DNA of 64,000 bases from Syngnathus acus (lineage: Eukaryota; Chordata; Actinopteri; Syngnathiformes; Syngnathidae): NCBI RefSeq assembly GCF_901709675.1, contig NC_051101.1, positions 14,219,416 through 14,283,415 on the forward strand, written 5' to 3'. Below the pieces are notes generated by a model that did not search any database, had not been told where the DNA came from, and saw only the letters and a program-made list of their open reading frames with translations. The position numbers and the translations under genes were made by a program. Every line of letters begins with the position of its first letter. Positions within the stretch are counted from its first letter, which is position 1. Below are positions 1 through 11,832 of the stretch, piece after piece.

Positions 1-1170
1 GATTTCCACAGCAGACTCGTGATTATAGTTTTCGATGCAGCTTAGTGCGAATTCGTGATTTGGACGATACGAAATGACGTTTGGTTGTTTCCTCTCAAGC
101 CGTCAAATCAACGCAACCGTCACTGTCCGTAACTCCGAAATCAGCGCCAACTCAAAACGGCCAATTTTTCTGCCCACTTTTGTTAAGAGTCTGGCCGTGG
201 CAAAGGGCCACGCTTAAGTGGTTTTCTGATGACCGAGTGAAATCCGGAGTGCTTTTCATCCCCTAAAAAGGAAGCTCTCAGTGACCTTGGTGGAAAAATC
301 TCTGAACCCAAAGGATGGAGTCGTGGCCTGGTGCCAACGCTTATCACGTTGATGTGGGGGGAGTGATATACGGTCAAGAGTGTTCATCTCGAAAAGCGTT
401 CCAACTTCCTGGCTTGTTTGAGCCGCTCCTCGTGGGAAAGCCTCCTTTGTGTAACATGGAGGAAATCAAAAAGTCGCATTTGCCTGACCGTTAGGAAGCG
501 TCGCTTGGCACTTGACCGGTACTTTGGCGCTTTTTTGGTCGTCGCGTACGAGGAAGTCGTTCAAAAGGCAGAGCCGCCGCCGGGGGCCGGGGGCTGCATT
601 CTAATGAGGTCATCAATAACCGCCGAGCGCCGCCGCCGCGAGAAAAAGAGCTCATCTGTTGAGCCGCGGTCTACCCGTGGCTTCGCCCCTGACCGGAAAA
701 TAATGATGCTATTGTGCGTTAATGGTGCAAACTGCTGCGGCTGTGCGCTCGTTAGGGAAACACTGTCACTTTTTCAAACTGACTGACCCTCCCAAAAAAA
801 CAAAATGCAAAAAATTCTGTGTGGAATTGTGTGTTGCTTAGGCAGAGTGTGACTCCAGCTCTGGCCCGAAAACCAACACGTTAATATTTGAACGTTAATT
901 CGAAAGGAAGCATTGACTTAAGTCAAAGGTTTGTGACGACATTAACTTGTTAAATCAACTCCACGAATCAGTTGCGACGCTGATGGCTTTAGTAGCGCTG
1001 ATAAAACCGCGGTAGTGCAATAAATTCTCTGATCGCGACGATTATAGTAATGTTTTGCTTTCATTAAATATCTCCCTAGGAGAGGTCTTTTCATTTGTTT
1101 TCAACGTTCAGACCGCAGGCTGTAAATTTGCATCACTAATTCACATCGCTAAAATATTATTATCAAAATA
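1..1170. other. Unique non-coding DNA, no gene recognised
   Basis: I see no gene here. A frame open on the plus strand at 418-786 begins with TTG and matches no family I know. The part around 565-740 is CpG-richer, with CCG-type triplets beside homeodomain-like words (CTAATGAG, ATCAATAA), and could be a regulatory block. From about 780 onward the sequence becomes AT-rich. No repeat family is recognisable. Confidence 0.5.
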
Positions 1171-1803
1171 TTCTCAGTGAGATGCAGTTCTTTTTACAAG
1201 CACAGAAAAAAAAACATGATTCACATGAGGAAATTCTATTTCCAAATTAAATATTGGACATCAACTGCTCCGTCAAAATATCGCCATTATAATACGTCAC
1301 ATTTTTAGATTGTTTACCATCATACAGGGGTAAAAAGAAGTCAACCATTGCCAACAGTAGCTACAAAACAGTAAACATAAAATAATGTTTCTTCATTTTA
1401 TATTTGGACTATAAACATCCACATCACCACGTTTCCATCTTCTCTTTCATCCCCGCTACGTTTAAGTCACGACTTTAGCTTTCTCCTTGAACGCCGAAGC
1501 GGGTGACAATGTGAATGAAACTTGCGATAAGCCGCTTTTTTCTTTGTAGCCCAGCCAAGATGGCTGACACGCAGCGAGCATGCGGAAAGCTGGCGAAAGG
1601 ATTATCGGGAGGTCGGGAAGCGAGGCGCCCGCTCCAAAGGGCTTCCAGGAGCGGGTCGAGCAGATGTTGCTGAAGCGTGGCCACGTCATCGCAAAATTTG
1701 GTCCTCGTTGCAAATTCAAAACCCTTCCGTATTGAACTTAGTGGTGAATCTTTTTTTTCGCAACAAAAAAAAAATCTGCAAAAAAATGTACTAATATTAA
1801 AAA
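1171..1803. other. AT-rich spacer followed by a GC-richer block
   Basis: The part 1171-1440 is AT-rich with an A9 run and nothing recognisable. At 1480-1735 composition turns GC-richer and two overlapping minus-strand frames stay open. They show no domain, no splice pattern and run into A-tracts, so I do not call them genes. Confidence 0.45.
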
Positions 1804-1820
1804 ATATATATGTATACACA

Positions 1821-1860
<40 letters not shown>

Positions 1861-1862
1861 GA
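1804..1862. repeat. (TA)n microsatellite, imperfect at its left edge
   Basis: Alternating TA/TG/CA dinucleotides lead into a pure (TA)14 tract at 1827-1854, followed by A-rich DNA. Both flanks are A/T runs, so the tract probably grew inside already AT-rich spacer. Confidence 0.95.
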
Positions 1863-3060
1863 AAAAATATTTTTAATACATTTATTTAAAAAACAGGACT
1901 AATATTGACAGAGTCAATCTGCTGGCCCCAATTTTGACAATAGTGAGTAAAAAATGTGAATGTCATGTGGTGAGTGACCCGGCTTACGAGTTTACGATAC
2001 AATATTTGGATGGTAAGTGTTTTTGTAAGAACTTCCAAGTTGAGACATTGTGTGCCAGATGAGACTGAAGTGAATGGAACAAGCAGCGTGCCCTCTCCTC
2101 GTCCTCGCTGTTACTTTGCCAATAGTTAACATCATATTGCCGCTATTTATGGCGCGCCGTTAAATAAGGCAATATCTCAACATCGATTTTGCGGCAGCTC
2201 CGTCTCCCCTTTGGCAATTTCTTCCCGAGACACGTTGGATTTGATAACTCAAGACCCATTGATTTTTCCATCAGGGAAAAATTGTCTGCGCGCTGGCATA
2301 AATAAAAAATATTCAACACACTGCCGTTTCCTTCCACTTTCCAAAAAACACGTGGTGGACCACTCCAAATTGGCCGTAAAAAAAAAATTGAAGAATTGAA
2401 TTAGAATACAGCAGTTCGCAGTTAGCATCGGAAATAGACGGGGAATCGAAAAATAGAAAATCAACCAACCAAGGCGGAGGCTGGGCGGAGTCACAGCACA
2501 AAGGCTTTTTTTTTTTTGAAGCGGGAACTTGAAGAGACAGGGCCCCTAGAAATATTCTCGGATCCGATTGCAATCTTGCTTCTTGAGCCGTGGAGGAAAA
2601 AGTGACAGAGACTAATGGGTTTGTACGGCTGCCGTGATTAAGAGGCCGTGCTAAACCTGAGATAATAGGCCCGATATCCGCCGGGAGCCGCTTGATGCCG
2701 GCTGATGGCAATCAGTAGATGACGGCGGAGAAAAGCAACCGTCACCTCTGCCACGCGCTCGGGCTGCGACGGTTGAAAGACACTCGGCTCTGTTGTTTCT
2801 ACCCTCGATCGTTAAAATCGATGAGGCTAGCAAACTTTGAAGAAGGGGGATTTAGACTTCCACGTCGGAAGACAATTACGAGGACGGGAAAACAGATCGG
2901 AAAGGCCCAAAAATGCCGCAAAATGGCATTGAAGCTTCAGACGCATAGAAATTGCTACGTACGTACGACGGACGATGAGCTAGCCATCTATGAACTCGAA
3001 AGGGCGAGAGAAACACCTCGACGTCTCTCTGAGTAAACACGAGCATCGGCGCGTTAAATA
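1863..3060. other. Non-coding DNA with a compact GC-rich block near 2.5-2.8 kb
   Basis: AT-rich spacer to about 2500 with several A and T runs. At about 2520-2760 the sequence turns even in composition, contains GATAA and GATATC words and no simple repeats, and looks like a regulatory or conserved non-coding block. Frames on both strands are open across 2719-3088 but resemble no known protein. Confidence 0.4.
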
Positions 3061-3630
3061 TTGACAGGGTCCTCCGGCCTGGCCTCACTGTACTCTCGGT
3101 TGCGCCTTTTAATTTTAATCAATGTTCTGCGACCTAATGAGAACACTGGTTCTTACACGCTTGTTGACCTGCCAGATGAGGATGTTCCAAATGTGATCAG
3201 AGCCTCATTAGCCAAGGGGGAGGGACAGAGAGCCTCCGACGCCGCAGCGGCCAAAAACCCCCACGGAGCGGCTCCCGCCAAGGCGGCGCTCGCCGCGCCC
3301 GCTCCGCCTGATGAGCCAGGATGTCAAATTAAGAAGGCTACAAAAGGCTCCGGAGGGGCATTTGCGGAAACGCCATGCTCATCCATTCATTCCGAGCCGA
3401 CTCGTAACTACTTCCGGCGGTCCGACGGGAATGTTTTGACTGTGTTTTGCGGCCGGCATGGGTGGCGGCGAGGCCTCCCTCGGGGAAGATGCCTCGAGCT
3501 GTCGGCGTCACTGTCAGTTACAGGTCGGCGCCAGCTGACATGTTGTATCTACCGAGACGGATCGGGACCAGATAGCGATAAGTGCCGGACTGATCAGCCC
3601 CCGTGTCAGAATTGACTCGGGCGAGGTATG
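3061..3630. other. CpG-rich stretch with a long open frame
   Basis: CpG and GC content rise visibly from about 3200 to 3620. A plus-strand frame of 184 codons is open across it, but it starts at TTG, is rich in Ala, Pro, Gly and Arg as GC-rich non-coding frames are, and matches no domain I recognise. There is no evident acceptor or donor pair around it. A CpG island or regulatory block is the better reading; a coding exon is not excluded. Confidence 0.4.
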
Positions 3631-3648
3631 CGGCGGCGGCGGCGGCGG
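3631..3648 (+). repeat. (CGG)6 trinucleotide repeat
   Basis: Six uninterrupted CGG units close the CpG-rich stretch. Being short, it marks local GC richness more than expansion. Confidence 0.95.
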
Positions 3649-5080
3649 TACTCGTCGGATGTCAAAAGCCAGTTCAATATTGAGAATGTCCTCATTTATA
3701 TTCACATTACGTATGCATTGATGAGTCCCTGCTATCGGCCGTTGTGGCTGAGTGCAGCTGCGAGTGACCTGCTATTACTCAGCAATGTGTCACACGCGTG
3801 TTATTAACCCAAGTCCCATTTCTGGTTATTTAATCGTGATTTCCATGTATCAAGTGTTTATTCATCTCCTGATTGGACTCAATATTGCCACCGTCGCCGG
3901 TGTCATACGTTACATTCTGCCGGCGGCTTGTCGGCACGGCAAATGTTTGAACAGGACTGACCTCAATTTGCAGGGAACACTTCATTTGGATGGGAACGTG
4001 CGTTTCCGGGATAATGTTTAGTCTGGGGAAGGCTTTCCCGTCAAGGTGAATATTTTACCTTAGGAAAAAAAACGATTTCAAGAAAAAGAAATGGATATCG
4101 AGGTTGATTATGTTCCGAGTGACGATGAACGTGTGATACCACGAGCGGTGATGTCGGCGCTCTCTAGCGGCAAGCAATAGAATTACTCAATTACGTATAA
4201 TGTTGCCTCTGATTAATCCCAAAGTTCAGATGTTCGAGTAGGCTTTAACTTGTTTCTACGCAATGCAGTGGTAATTTTCTTTAAAAAAAAAAAGAAAAGA
4301 AATTGGTGTTTTTTTTGGTTTGTTTTTTAAATCTCGACCTCAGTCCAAAGAAGCTATTGGTAGTAAAGGCGTTCGTAAAATATCGGTGCCAATACCCAAC
4401 GTCAGTGGATAAAAGCAAGCAGTTTGTCTACGACACTTAAACAAAAACTATCTTTTAGGTACTCCATATCCCCGCTAAGTGCTCTCGGGGGCCTCCCCCT
4501 TAGCATACGCTCCACAGTTGCATCTATTAATCCGGCGATGGCGTCCTGATTGAACCCGGCGCGCTGTAGTGTACTTGATGTCAACGACGCTTTTGGGGCG
4601 GAAATTTGAGCAGACAGCGACGCTTTGTCAAAAGTCTGCAGTGGGTGAGAGAGTGCTATCGTTTGCAGAAGTCACCAAAAAATAAAAATGGGCAGCCGGT
4701 GCTTAATGGACGTCCTCGCTGTATCAGTCACTGATGGGCCCCCCTCGGCTCGGCAAGATTGAAGACGCCATATGTTCCCTTCCCCCTTGGACGTGCCACA
4801 TGGTTTTTTTTGGGGTGCTATTCATTTTTGACACCTTTGAATATGGTGTTAGATCCCTGCTCCCAGCTATGTTGTGCAGATTATATGTATATACAGTTGT
4901 GCTTAGAAGGTTGAGTAAAAAAAGAATTGTCAAAGAACCAGTGAGTAAAGATTGGTGAGCTTTAGAAATGTGGAAAGCGTCTATCGGTAATGTTCTGACG
5001 AAGTATAAAATTCGACAAAGCGGTTTCAGGTTGATTTGAGCGTGGCGTCGTGTCCGAGCCTCTAAAGCGGCTTCAATCAT
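3649..5080. other. Unique non-coding DNA, no gene recognised
   Basis: No gene or transposon is recognisable. A CTCF-like word lies at 4156-4170 on the minus strand (CCGCTAGAGAGCGCC, two departures from the core). There is an A-rich tract at 4282-4302. The remainder is spacer of mixed composition. Confidence 0.45.
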
Positions 5081-5345
5081 AGCCAATCATTGGCTGTACG
5101 TTTCTGCATTGCTGCTAAACTTGCACTGATTGTCCCTTGTCCCGCCTCAGCGGCCCACCTCCTTCCCTCCGTCCCGTTCCGTTCCGCCGCTCTCCCGCCT
5201 CCCCGCTCGGCCATTTTTAGTACCGGTAATTTCCTCGGCGGCGCATTTGGTCAGGGATGAAGACTTCTATTAAGCGGAATGCTGTACACGGAGGGAATTG
5301 CGGAGCCATAAAGTAGCGTCTTGTCAGTCTCCCAGGTGAGCTGTA
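5081..5345 (+). promoter_or_regulatory. Promoter-like block: CCAAT palindrome, pyrimidine tract, donor-like site
   Basis: A perfect 15-bp palindrome AGCCAATCATTGGCT at 5081-5095 puts two CCAAT boxes in opposite orientation, the core bound by NF-Y. It is followed by a C/T-rich, CpG-containing tract at about 5145-5215 and then, at 5333-5340, by CAG|GTGAGC, a good 5' splice site. This order would fit a promoter with a short untranslated first exon on the plus strand. There is no TATA box and no recognisable coding sequence, so the reading is inferred from motifs alone. Confidence 0.3.
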
Positions 5346-6590
5346 CCATGAAGAGCGCAAGGCCTCAATTCCTCCCAACACAACTTTTACGGCCGGCCGA
5401 CAACTTTACTTGAGAAGGTTCCTTACACTTCAAAACGCTATCATGTCAAATAAGCTGAAATAACTTCACAGCATGAGGGCACAGGAACATTTTTTAATCA
5501 TTGATATGATTAATAGTAAAGTACGCTATTAAACCCTAATTGGAACTTGGGGGTCAAGTAACTGAATTACGTGAAGGTATATTACGTTATCGAGTTTGAT
5601 TTGATATGTCCTTATTTCGAACATATTTAAAACAGGAGGGAAAAACAATGAATACAAATCAAATACGATAAATAACACATTAAAAGTGCCATATGTAAGT
5701 CACCTAAAAAAAAATAACAAGGCACGAGTTAAGGCTCGGTATTGATTTTCACGCTGACATCCCCGTAACAAATATGAAATAAATACACGATGCAAAACAA
5801 CATGACCGTTCTTGAATGTTCTTCTACGGCCTTGACTGGGGGGAAGGCATTCCGCCCACGTAACGGCGTCGGCTTCTACAATTTGCTTGATAACCTCTCG
5901 CGCCACGCTGGCAGTATAACATTGGCGGCAAGGGCTGCCACGTATTGTAAACAACGGTGATTAAAGGCACTTATCTCGCCTGCCGTTTGACACTTGTATA
6001 CGGGAGCCCCCGCCCGCGCTTTAAGACGACGCCACTCGTCGGGTAATAAATCTCACTCCTTCGCCGAGGTGTTTACGTTGAGATTCTCAGCTATCTGCTT
6101 TTGCAAAAGATGTCAAACTGGATGTCAAAACCTGTTTTTTTTTCTTTCTTTTGACTCCAGCTGGGATTGGGTGGATGGGCTGTCAACGAAGCCCGCAGGC
6201 ATGATGCATATACCTTCTAAAAGAGCATCTCATCTTTTTGCAATGATGCATATTAACACACTCCAAAGATTGAATTTATCTACCAAAATATGTTGAAAAT
6301 ATCAACACTGCATTTGTTCACAACTTACCTGAAACAAAAATCCCAGTACTTTTTAAGTCACATATTTAAAGTGAGAACTTGTGCTCCTAATAATGCTACA
6401 AAAGAGTCGTGCGATTTGTGATGACTCTGAGCTGCGCAGATTTGGATTCCACCTTCCAAAGTGTGCCCTGGCTATAATCCATTTGATCTCAAACTGCCTC
6501 TACATGTCATAAATCATTCAAATTCAAGACATTCTTTTTGTTTTTTTTCCAACACTGAGACCGGTGGAGCGTAGACAAGAAGCCTCCATT
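5346..6590. other. Mostly AT-rich spacer
   Basis: Nothing recognisable. The part 5440-5710 is strongly AT-rich; 5960-6080 is richer in CpG; there is a T-rich run at about 6124-6150. Short open frames on both strands look random. Confidence 0.5.
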
Positions 6591-8105
6591 CCCTTAATGG
6601 CCTGTAATGAAGCGACGGAGCTAACGTGGCGTTTCATCTCAGCATATTACGAGGGCGTCTACAGTATGTCATTGGCGTGATGACGTACATCTTGAACACG
6701 AGCGGCTTGTCACGTCGTGTTAAACTCACCGCCGTCTATCCTCTACCTTGGCACTGCCCGCGCTTTGGCTTCATTTTCCATCCGGCGTGGTATCTATCAA
6801 TCAATCAATCCAAAACTCCGGCGGCATGGATTCCCTTACTAGGAAACGGCTTGAATTCATCACCCGTTTGGAGGACCCGCCCGCGGAGTCCCGTGCATTG
6901 AGCTGACCACGTAAACCTACTGGAGTGTGTGCTCGTTGGAACCGCCCTTGGTCATGGACTAGCGTGGAACAGCACACTCGCCGGGATTTCAACATCGTAC
7001 AAATAGAAGTATTGATCGTTTTTGCTCTCCCACGAGTGGAATTCGTAAGAGCGACGGCGGGAGTTCAACGCGAGGTGACCCACGCCTGAGTCAGTAAGGA
7101 GGGAGAACCTCGAGAAAGAGGACACTTTGTCAATGAACAACAGTCCTCACACTGTATTTCTATCCTGGGACTTCGAAATGAATGATGTTTTGACAATTAG
7201 CATTGCAGTGTCTCTGATGTTGATGTTCCAGGGAGTTCGATTGATTTATCTCTCTCATTCAACAGCTTCTCTAACTTTCTCCCGTGAATCCGCTCTACGA
7301 CCGCTTTGGGTTCTGGCCTTGATATTCGTTCACGGCTCGTTGTTGTGCGCACCTTCGCCGGCAGCCTGCTTTCATCAGTTCTGTTACCGCTCCCTTATTT
7401 GACACTTGAGACTATTTTGGCGCGGCGCTGAAGCCTTTGAACTGGCCTTGATATTTTATTTAGTGGAGAATATTGGCTTTTTTCCTTGTTGTTGTTGTTG
7501 TTAAAGTGCTCTCGAAATAGAGTCGTGAATGCGTCAGACCATCAAGCAAAGCAAAATAGCAGCACAAGCACGATTCAGATCGACAATTAATTGAGACTTA
7601 TCACTTGCCCTGTGAGGCGAGCTGAGCGTTAAGTGTGCACAAGAGTTTTTTGTCAGCTGACATGATGATGGAGGGAGTCCAGATGGGACCTTCCTCCAGG
7701 GCATGGCTTCAGCTGGAGGAAGTTGTCGCTGTGTTGCCTGTCGAAACGGAGACCAGGGGACGACTTTAAAACAGGCTCGGCGGGGGATACCCCGAGGCGT
7801 ATCGGACGGACAAGCCTCGCTTTGACCGGAGCGCCTGTCACGTTGCCAAAGTCGGCTCGGGTGATTAACATTTGAAGTCGGCCCGCACTTCCATCAAGCG
7901 GCCAGCAAAATGGAATTATGCTTCTGCAAGTTTTGTTGTACACCAAATATAAATGATTGCAGTAGTGATACGATAAAAAAAAAAAAAAATTCTTAATAGA
8001 GATCAAAACAAAAAGTTCAACTTTATAATACTGTTTTTCTTATGTACGACTTCAAAAAATACAAATACTACTTCTAGCGTCTGTTGACTCGCTATTGCTC
8101 TTGGG
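6591..8105. other. Unique non-coding DNA with short simple repeats
   Basis: Short (ATCA)n near 6794-6810 and (TTG)n at 7486-7502 are present. Blocks at 6590-6760, 7010-7120 and 7650-7890 are CpG-containing and even in composition and might be regulatory. A minus-strand frame at 7653-8006 ends in an A13 tract and matches nothing known. Confidence 0.45.
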
Positions 8106-8118
8106 GGCCACCTAGTGG
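8106..8118 (-). promoter_or_regulatory. CTCF-like core site
   Basis: Read on the minus strand the site is CCACTAGGTGGCC, agreeing with the vertebrate CTCF core CCASYAGRKGGC at every position. Occupancy cannot be judged from sequence. Confidence 0.45.
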
Positions 8119-8671
8119 TGGCGGAACCCTAAACAGATGCTTAATTTTGCTTATGCTTTGAGCTTATGCTCACAGCGTCCTCACGAAAAGAGAAAGTCTG
8201 GTCGCGGGTACAAGTGAGCCAAAGTCAACAGCATTGTTTGGAGTAGACTCTCCAGGCAAACAAAAGACTCGCAACCCAGATGAGCAACAAGGATGGAGCG
8301 TGCGATAATCCCGACCTTTTGTGTCGGGGTCGGCGGCCTGATGGTCTGCAGTGTGTCAACAACATGTTGGCCTCCGCGCCGCAGTATTGCTTGTCTTTGG
8401 CGTCTCGGACCATCTGTTTACTTGGCATCCTCGCATAGAAGAGGACTTGAGAGCACTTTAAATTGCTCGTACGTGAAGTAGCGACAACAGCTGTTAATGA
8501 ATGATACGGTGCTATCATCTTCAAACACGCGTGTGAAGAACACATGCTTGGATGTCTTCATTAAAAACATCCATAAGGCTTTTTCCTGGTTATATATGCG
8601 CTCAACGAAAGCAATCGATCAGATGCAAAATAAGCGATAATTCAATGGCAGTCCTGCCTTGAATGTCTCCT

Positions 8672-8672
<1 letters not shown>
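8119..8672. other. Unique non-coding DNA
   Basis: No gene or repeat recognised. Overlapping open frames on both strands at 8225-8545 have no family resemblance and look accidental. Confidence 0.5.

Positions 8673-8760
<88 letters not shown>
8673..8760 (+). repeat. (CA)44 microsatellite
   Basis: Forty-four uninterrupted CA units (GT on the other strand). Such long pure CA tracts are typical of teleost genomes and are usually highly length-polymorphic, so this is a natural marker locus. Alternating purine-pyrimidine sequence of this length can adopt Z-DNA. Confidence 0.99.
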
Positions 8761-8763
<3 letters not shown>

Positions 8764-8929
8764 GTGAACCTAATGTCATTTTTAAAACATACTAAATTGT
8801 AAACAAATAAGAATCCAGCAACAGATAAGTATAATTAGAATTAAGGTGGCAAGTGCAATAACTTTGGCTTTGCTTCTTAGCGTGCTTGTTTTTTTCATCT
8901 TTGCTGTACTAAACTCCATTTCTGATCCA

Positions 8930-9085
8930 AATTGCACCTCGTAGAACCAATAGTAGATTTAGATCCGATTGGGCCAGCAGGACTTTCTGTATTAGCCTCG
9001 GTTGTCCACTGTCATGTGGTGTTCCGCAGGGTTCAATGTTGGGGCCCCTGCTGTTTTCATTGTGTCCACCTCTATGTATCTATCT
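8930..9085 (+). mobile_element. Degenerate LINE reverse transcriptase fragment (L2/CR1-like)
   Basis: In the frame whose codons begin at 8979 the sequence reads RTFCISLGCPLSCGVPQG and on through SMLGPLLFSL. This is the reverse transcriptase motif block in which non-LTR elements of the L2/CR1 type carry SCGVPQGSxLGPLLFSLY. The upstream residues (RFRSDWASRTF) resemble the preceding part of the same domain. Downstream the frame loses similarity and stops near the TGG AGA TAG codons at about 9119-9127, and the catalytic YADD motif is not found. It is a short, decayed, 5'- and 3'-truncated insertion that cannot be active. The clade is judged from memory of the motif. Confidence 0.75.
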
Positions 9086-10364
9086 GCCCTCTGTCTCAGG
9101 TCAGCAGACCAGATGCTGCTGGAGATAGTACCGAGGACTACGTGGAGCCTCCAAGGGGATCCAACTTTCCGTTGCCCATCCCTTGTTTCAGATGTCAGTC
9201 CATTTCGATGGCATCAACATTCAAATGAAACAACTTGCAGAGTAAAAAACACTGTACTGCTTCCCCTCTTCAAATGAAACCAGAGCCATCTTAGCTCATA
9301 GTTGTCCACCACTACAAATCTCTTCTCATCTCCCAATACCATCTTATTTGGTAAGTGTTTAGATCGAATTCATTAGGCGCAATTAAGTGTTGACTTGATC
9401 AGGAGGGTATAAAAAAGGATTATGTGAAGTCACATTTAAAAGGGAAAAGAGATTCTCTAAAGCTGCCAGGCCAGCAGGCTGCCTGCCTTTGGAGTCAGGC
9501 CCGCTCTGATCTCATATCTGATAGCTTGTTATTTGTTAACGCCCAGAACAAGCGTGGATTTATGGCGGCTCTTTAGCAGGGAGGAATCCTCCAGATTGGC
9601 ATAGTAACTAGATGAGTCGAATAGATGAACTCGGGTAAAGAGACAAAGACTGCAAGAATTGGGAATGTGGAACTTGAGATGGAATAATCACCTTGGTAGG
9701 GGGGATTGTTTTGTTTGTTTGGCCTGCTGGGGAGTCTGGAAGGAAAGAAAAAAAAACTGGGGGTCTATTGTGGCAATGAACTCAACTCAATTCACGACAC
9801 AGTTTGGCAGCGAGTGAACAATTCTTCAAAAACGGAGGCTTCAAGCGGTTTACTGCCGCTCCCTGTTGTCAAAATAAACAAAACCAAAAATTCGATATAA
9901 AAACTGCCCTTTTCATTTGGAACGTGCACTCGGTATAATGCAGACACATAATGGAAAACGCCATCGACAGGCTAAGCCTTAGCCTTAGCCGCTAAGGAAT
10001 AGAATTAGCCCCCGTGTTATAACCCTTTAAGTCAGCAATTACAGCTAATACAGCAATATTGACAAGCATGTATTCTTTATCCTCTGCAAAGATTCTGAGG
10101 CTTACTGAGCAATCGTGGCCGTCATCTGTATGATGCTGCTCACAGTTAGCTAGACAGAGCAGCCAAATGTTCATTGTCAGTTTGAGTTCAGGCTGCAATA
10201 TTGTTCACACAATAAGAATGGATTACATTGATTTCTATTATCTCCTATTGGACAAAATGATTGTACAATTCAATTGTCTTTCTCTACATGGTGGGAGAAC
10301 AAGCCCACATGTGCCTGTTATCCATTTCCAGCAGCATCAGCATGTACGCCCCCCCCAGACAAAT
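9086..10364. other. Non-coding DNA, possibly further LINE decay then unique sequence
   Basis: The part 9086-9300 may be more of the decayed LINE but no motif is readable. A TATA-like word (TATAAAAAAGG) lies at 9408-9418 without other promoter signals. A compact block at about 9455-9600 is even in composition. Short direct repeats of a TTAGCC/CTTAGC type occur around 9975-9995. Confidence 0.4.
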
Positions 10365-10384
10365 ACACACACACACACACACAC
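10365..10384 (+). repeat. (AC)10 microsatellite
   Basis: Ten AC units preceded by a C8 run and followed by an interrupted ACTCACAC segment. Confidence 0.95.
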
Positions 10385-11818
10385 TCACACAATGTTTGCA
10401 CGCTCGCGCTAACACACACCAGTGAGCAAACTGCACTAGGCCATAACAACATGTGGAGGGGAAATAATTCAGCTTGTACTTGAATATGTGCACATCAGAG
10501 TAAAGCTGTCAGGTTGGTGTAATTACAAACACGCAGCCAATCCACATCGAGGCCGAATGTGTTTACCGAGAGAGGCTCGCACGGACGTCTCTCCTCTAAA
10601 TTCTGCCGTTAGTGCATTTTTTTTCCGACCGAGGACAACAAAGCCGGCCGGGAGTATTTTGCGCACATCTCAGCAAATGTGAGGAATTGACATCAGGGGG
10701 GTAATGAAGTGACTGAAATAGGAGTGCAGTACGGGCATGATGATGTTTTTATGATGCGTTGTCTGTTCAGGATGTTGTTGTTGTTTTTTTTCATTTTCCC
10801 CCCACTCATGATTTTCATGCGGTTTATTAAGTCGTGACACACGTCTTTAGCACTGGCACCGATTTTTGTTGCTCCGGTGGACTTTAAAAGCCCCGGCCGG
10901 GTGATACATTTGAACAAGACATGGAGGACACTTTCTTTTACAGTTGGGAGTCTTGACCAATTATATATATATTTATATTATCAATATTTTTTTATACATG
11001 TACGTATATATATATATATTTAGACAGCCTTCATGAGTAAAAACACAGATTATGATCTTCTTCACTCCCACCGTGGTTATCAGAGATATTCAAGCAGTTT
11101 CTAATAAATAACTGAAGAAAAAAAAAAGCCCAAATATTTGTTGCCGTGGCCCGAACACGATAAAAAAGCTGGTCCGAACAGTCGCGATTCCTTCAAGTAA
11201 CTTTAAGAATCGTAGTTTCGGATGATTTGGTTCTCATCACAGAAACACTAGCTTCCATTTTTGAAGATTCATTTTGTAGAATCAAGTGATGACATTTGAA
11301 AGCGCAATTCTGGCCAAACAAGAGAGGCTAAAAAGCAGGCTTTACAGTACACAATAAATGTTTAAAGGCCTATTAGTGTCTTCCACGTGGCTGCGTTGCA
11401 GGATTACCAAGCATTAAGTGTGCAGCGCTGCAGGGATACATGTCACGTCGGGTTAGGCGCCAATGGGAAACGCAGGGCTCCAACTTGTCAGGCCCTGGCA
11501 AACATTTCATGAATTCTTTGCATGCGCGGCCGTGGCAGAAGCAGGAGGGTACGACTCAACAGAGCACGCTGCCCTTACGACTACGCCCCCCACCTCCGCC
11601 CCGAGGCCCACCCACTGTCACTGTCACTCAGGAAAAGCAAAGTCGCTGCTCCACTTTTGACATCTGCGCTCTGAAGTTCTGCGTTCTTGGAAAATCAATT
11701 CTCGTGAATTGAACAAAATCCTTTTGGGGGAAAAAAAGGAACAGCTTTCGGTTCTTTTTATGCGACTTTCATCGAGGGCTAGTTGATTCCGCTGTGATCA
11801 AGAATGTCTAGCCTTGGG
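10385..11818. other. Unique non-coding DNA
   Basis: A block at about 10495-10690 is CpG-containing and repeat-poor and may be regulatory. TA-rich runs lie at 10960-11020. The part 11430-11640 is CpG-richer, with a CATGCGCGGCC word resembling an NRF1 half-site. No gene recognised; two overlapping plus-strand frames at 11440-11712 match nothing known. Confidence 0.45.
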
Positions 11819-11832
11819 GTTACCATGGCGAC
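11819..11832 (+). promoter_or_regulatory. RFX-type X-box
   Basis: GTTACCATGGCGAC fits the X-box pattern RYYNYY-N2-RRNRAC with both half-sites intact and a 2-bp spacer, the strongest spacing for RFX dimers. RFX factors control ciliary and neural genes; no nearby gene is visible to support a target. Confidence 0.45.

Noticed and set aside
3061-3615. 184-codon plus-strand open frame
   Set aside because: Starts at TTG, lies in CpG-rich DNA where stops are rare, has no domain and no splice context.
9408-9418. TATA-box-like TATAAAAAAGG
   Set aside because: No initiator, CpG context or downstream exon; AT-rich DNA gives such words by chance.
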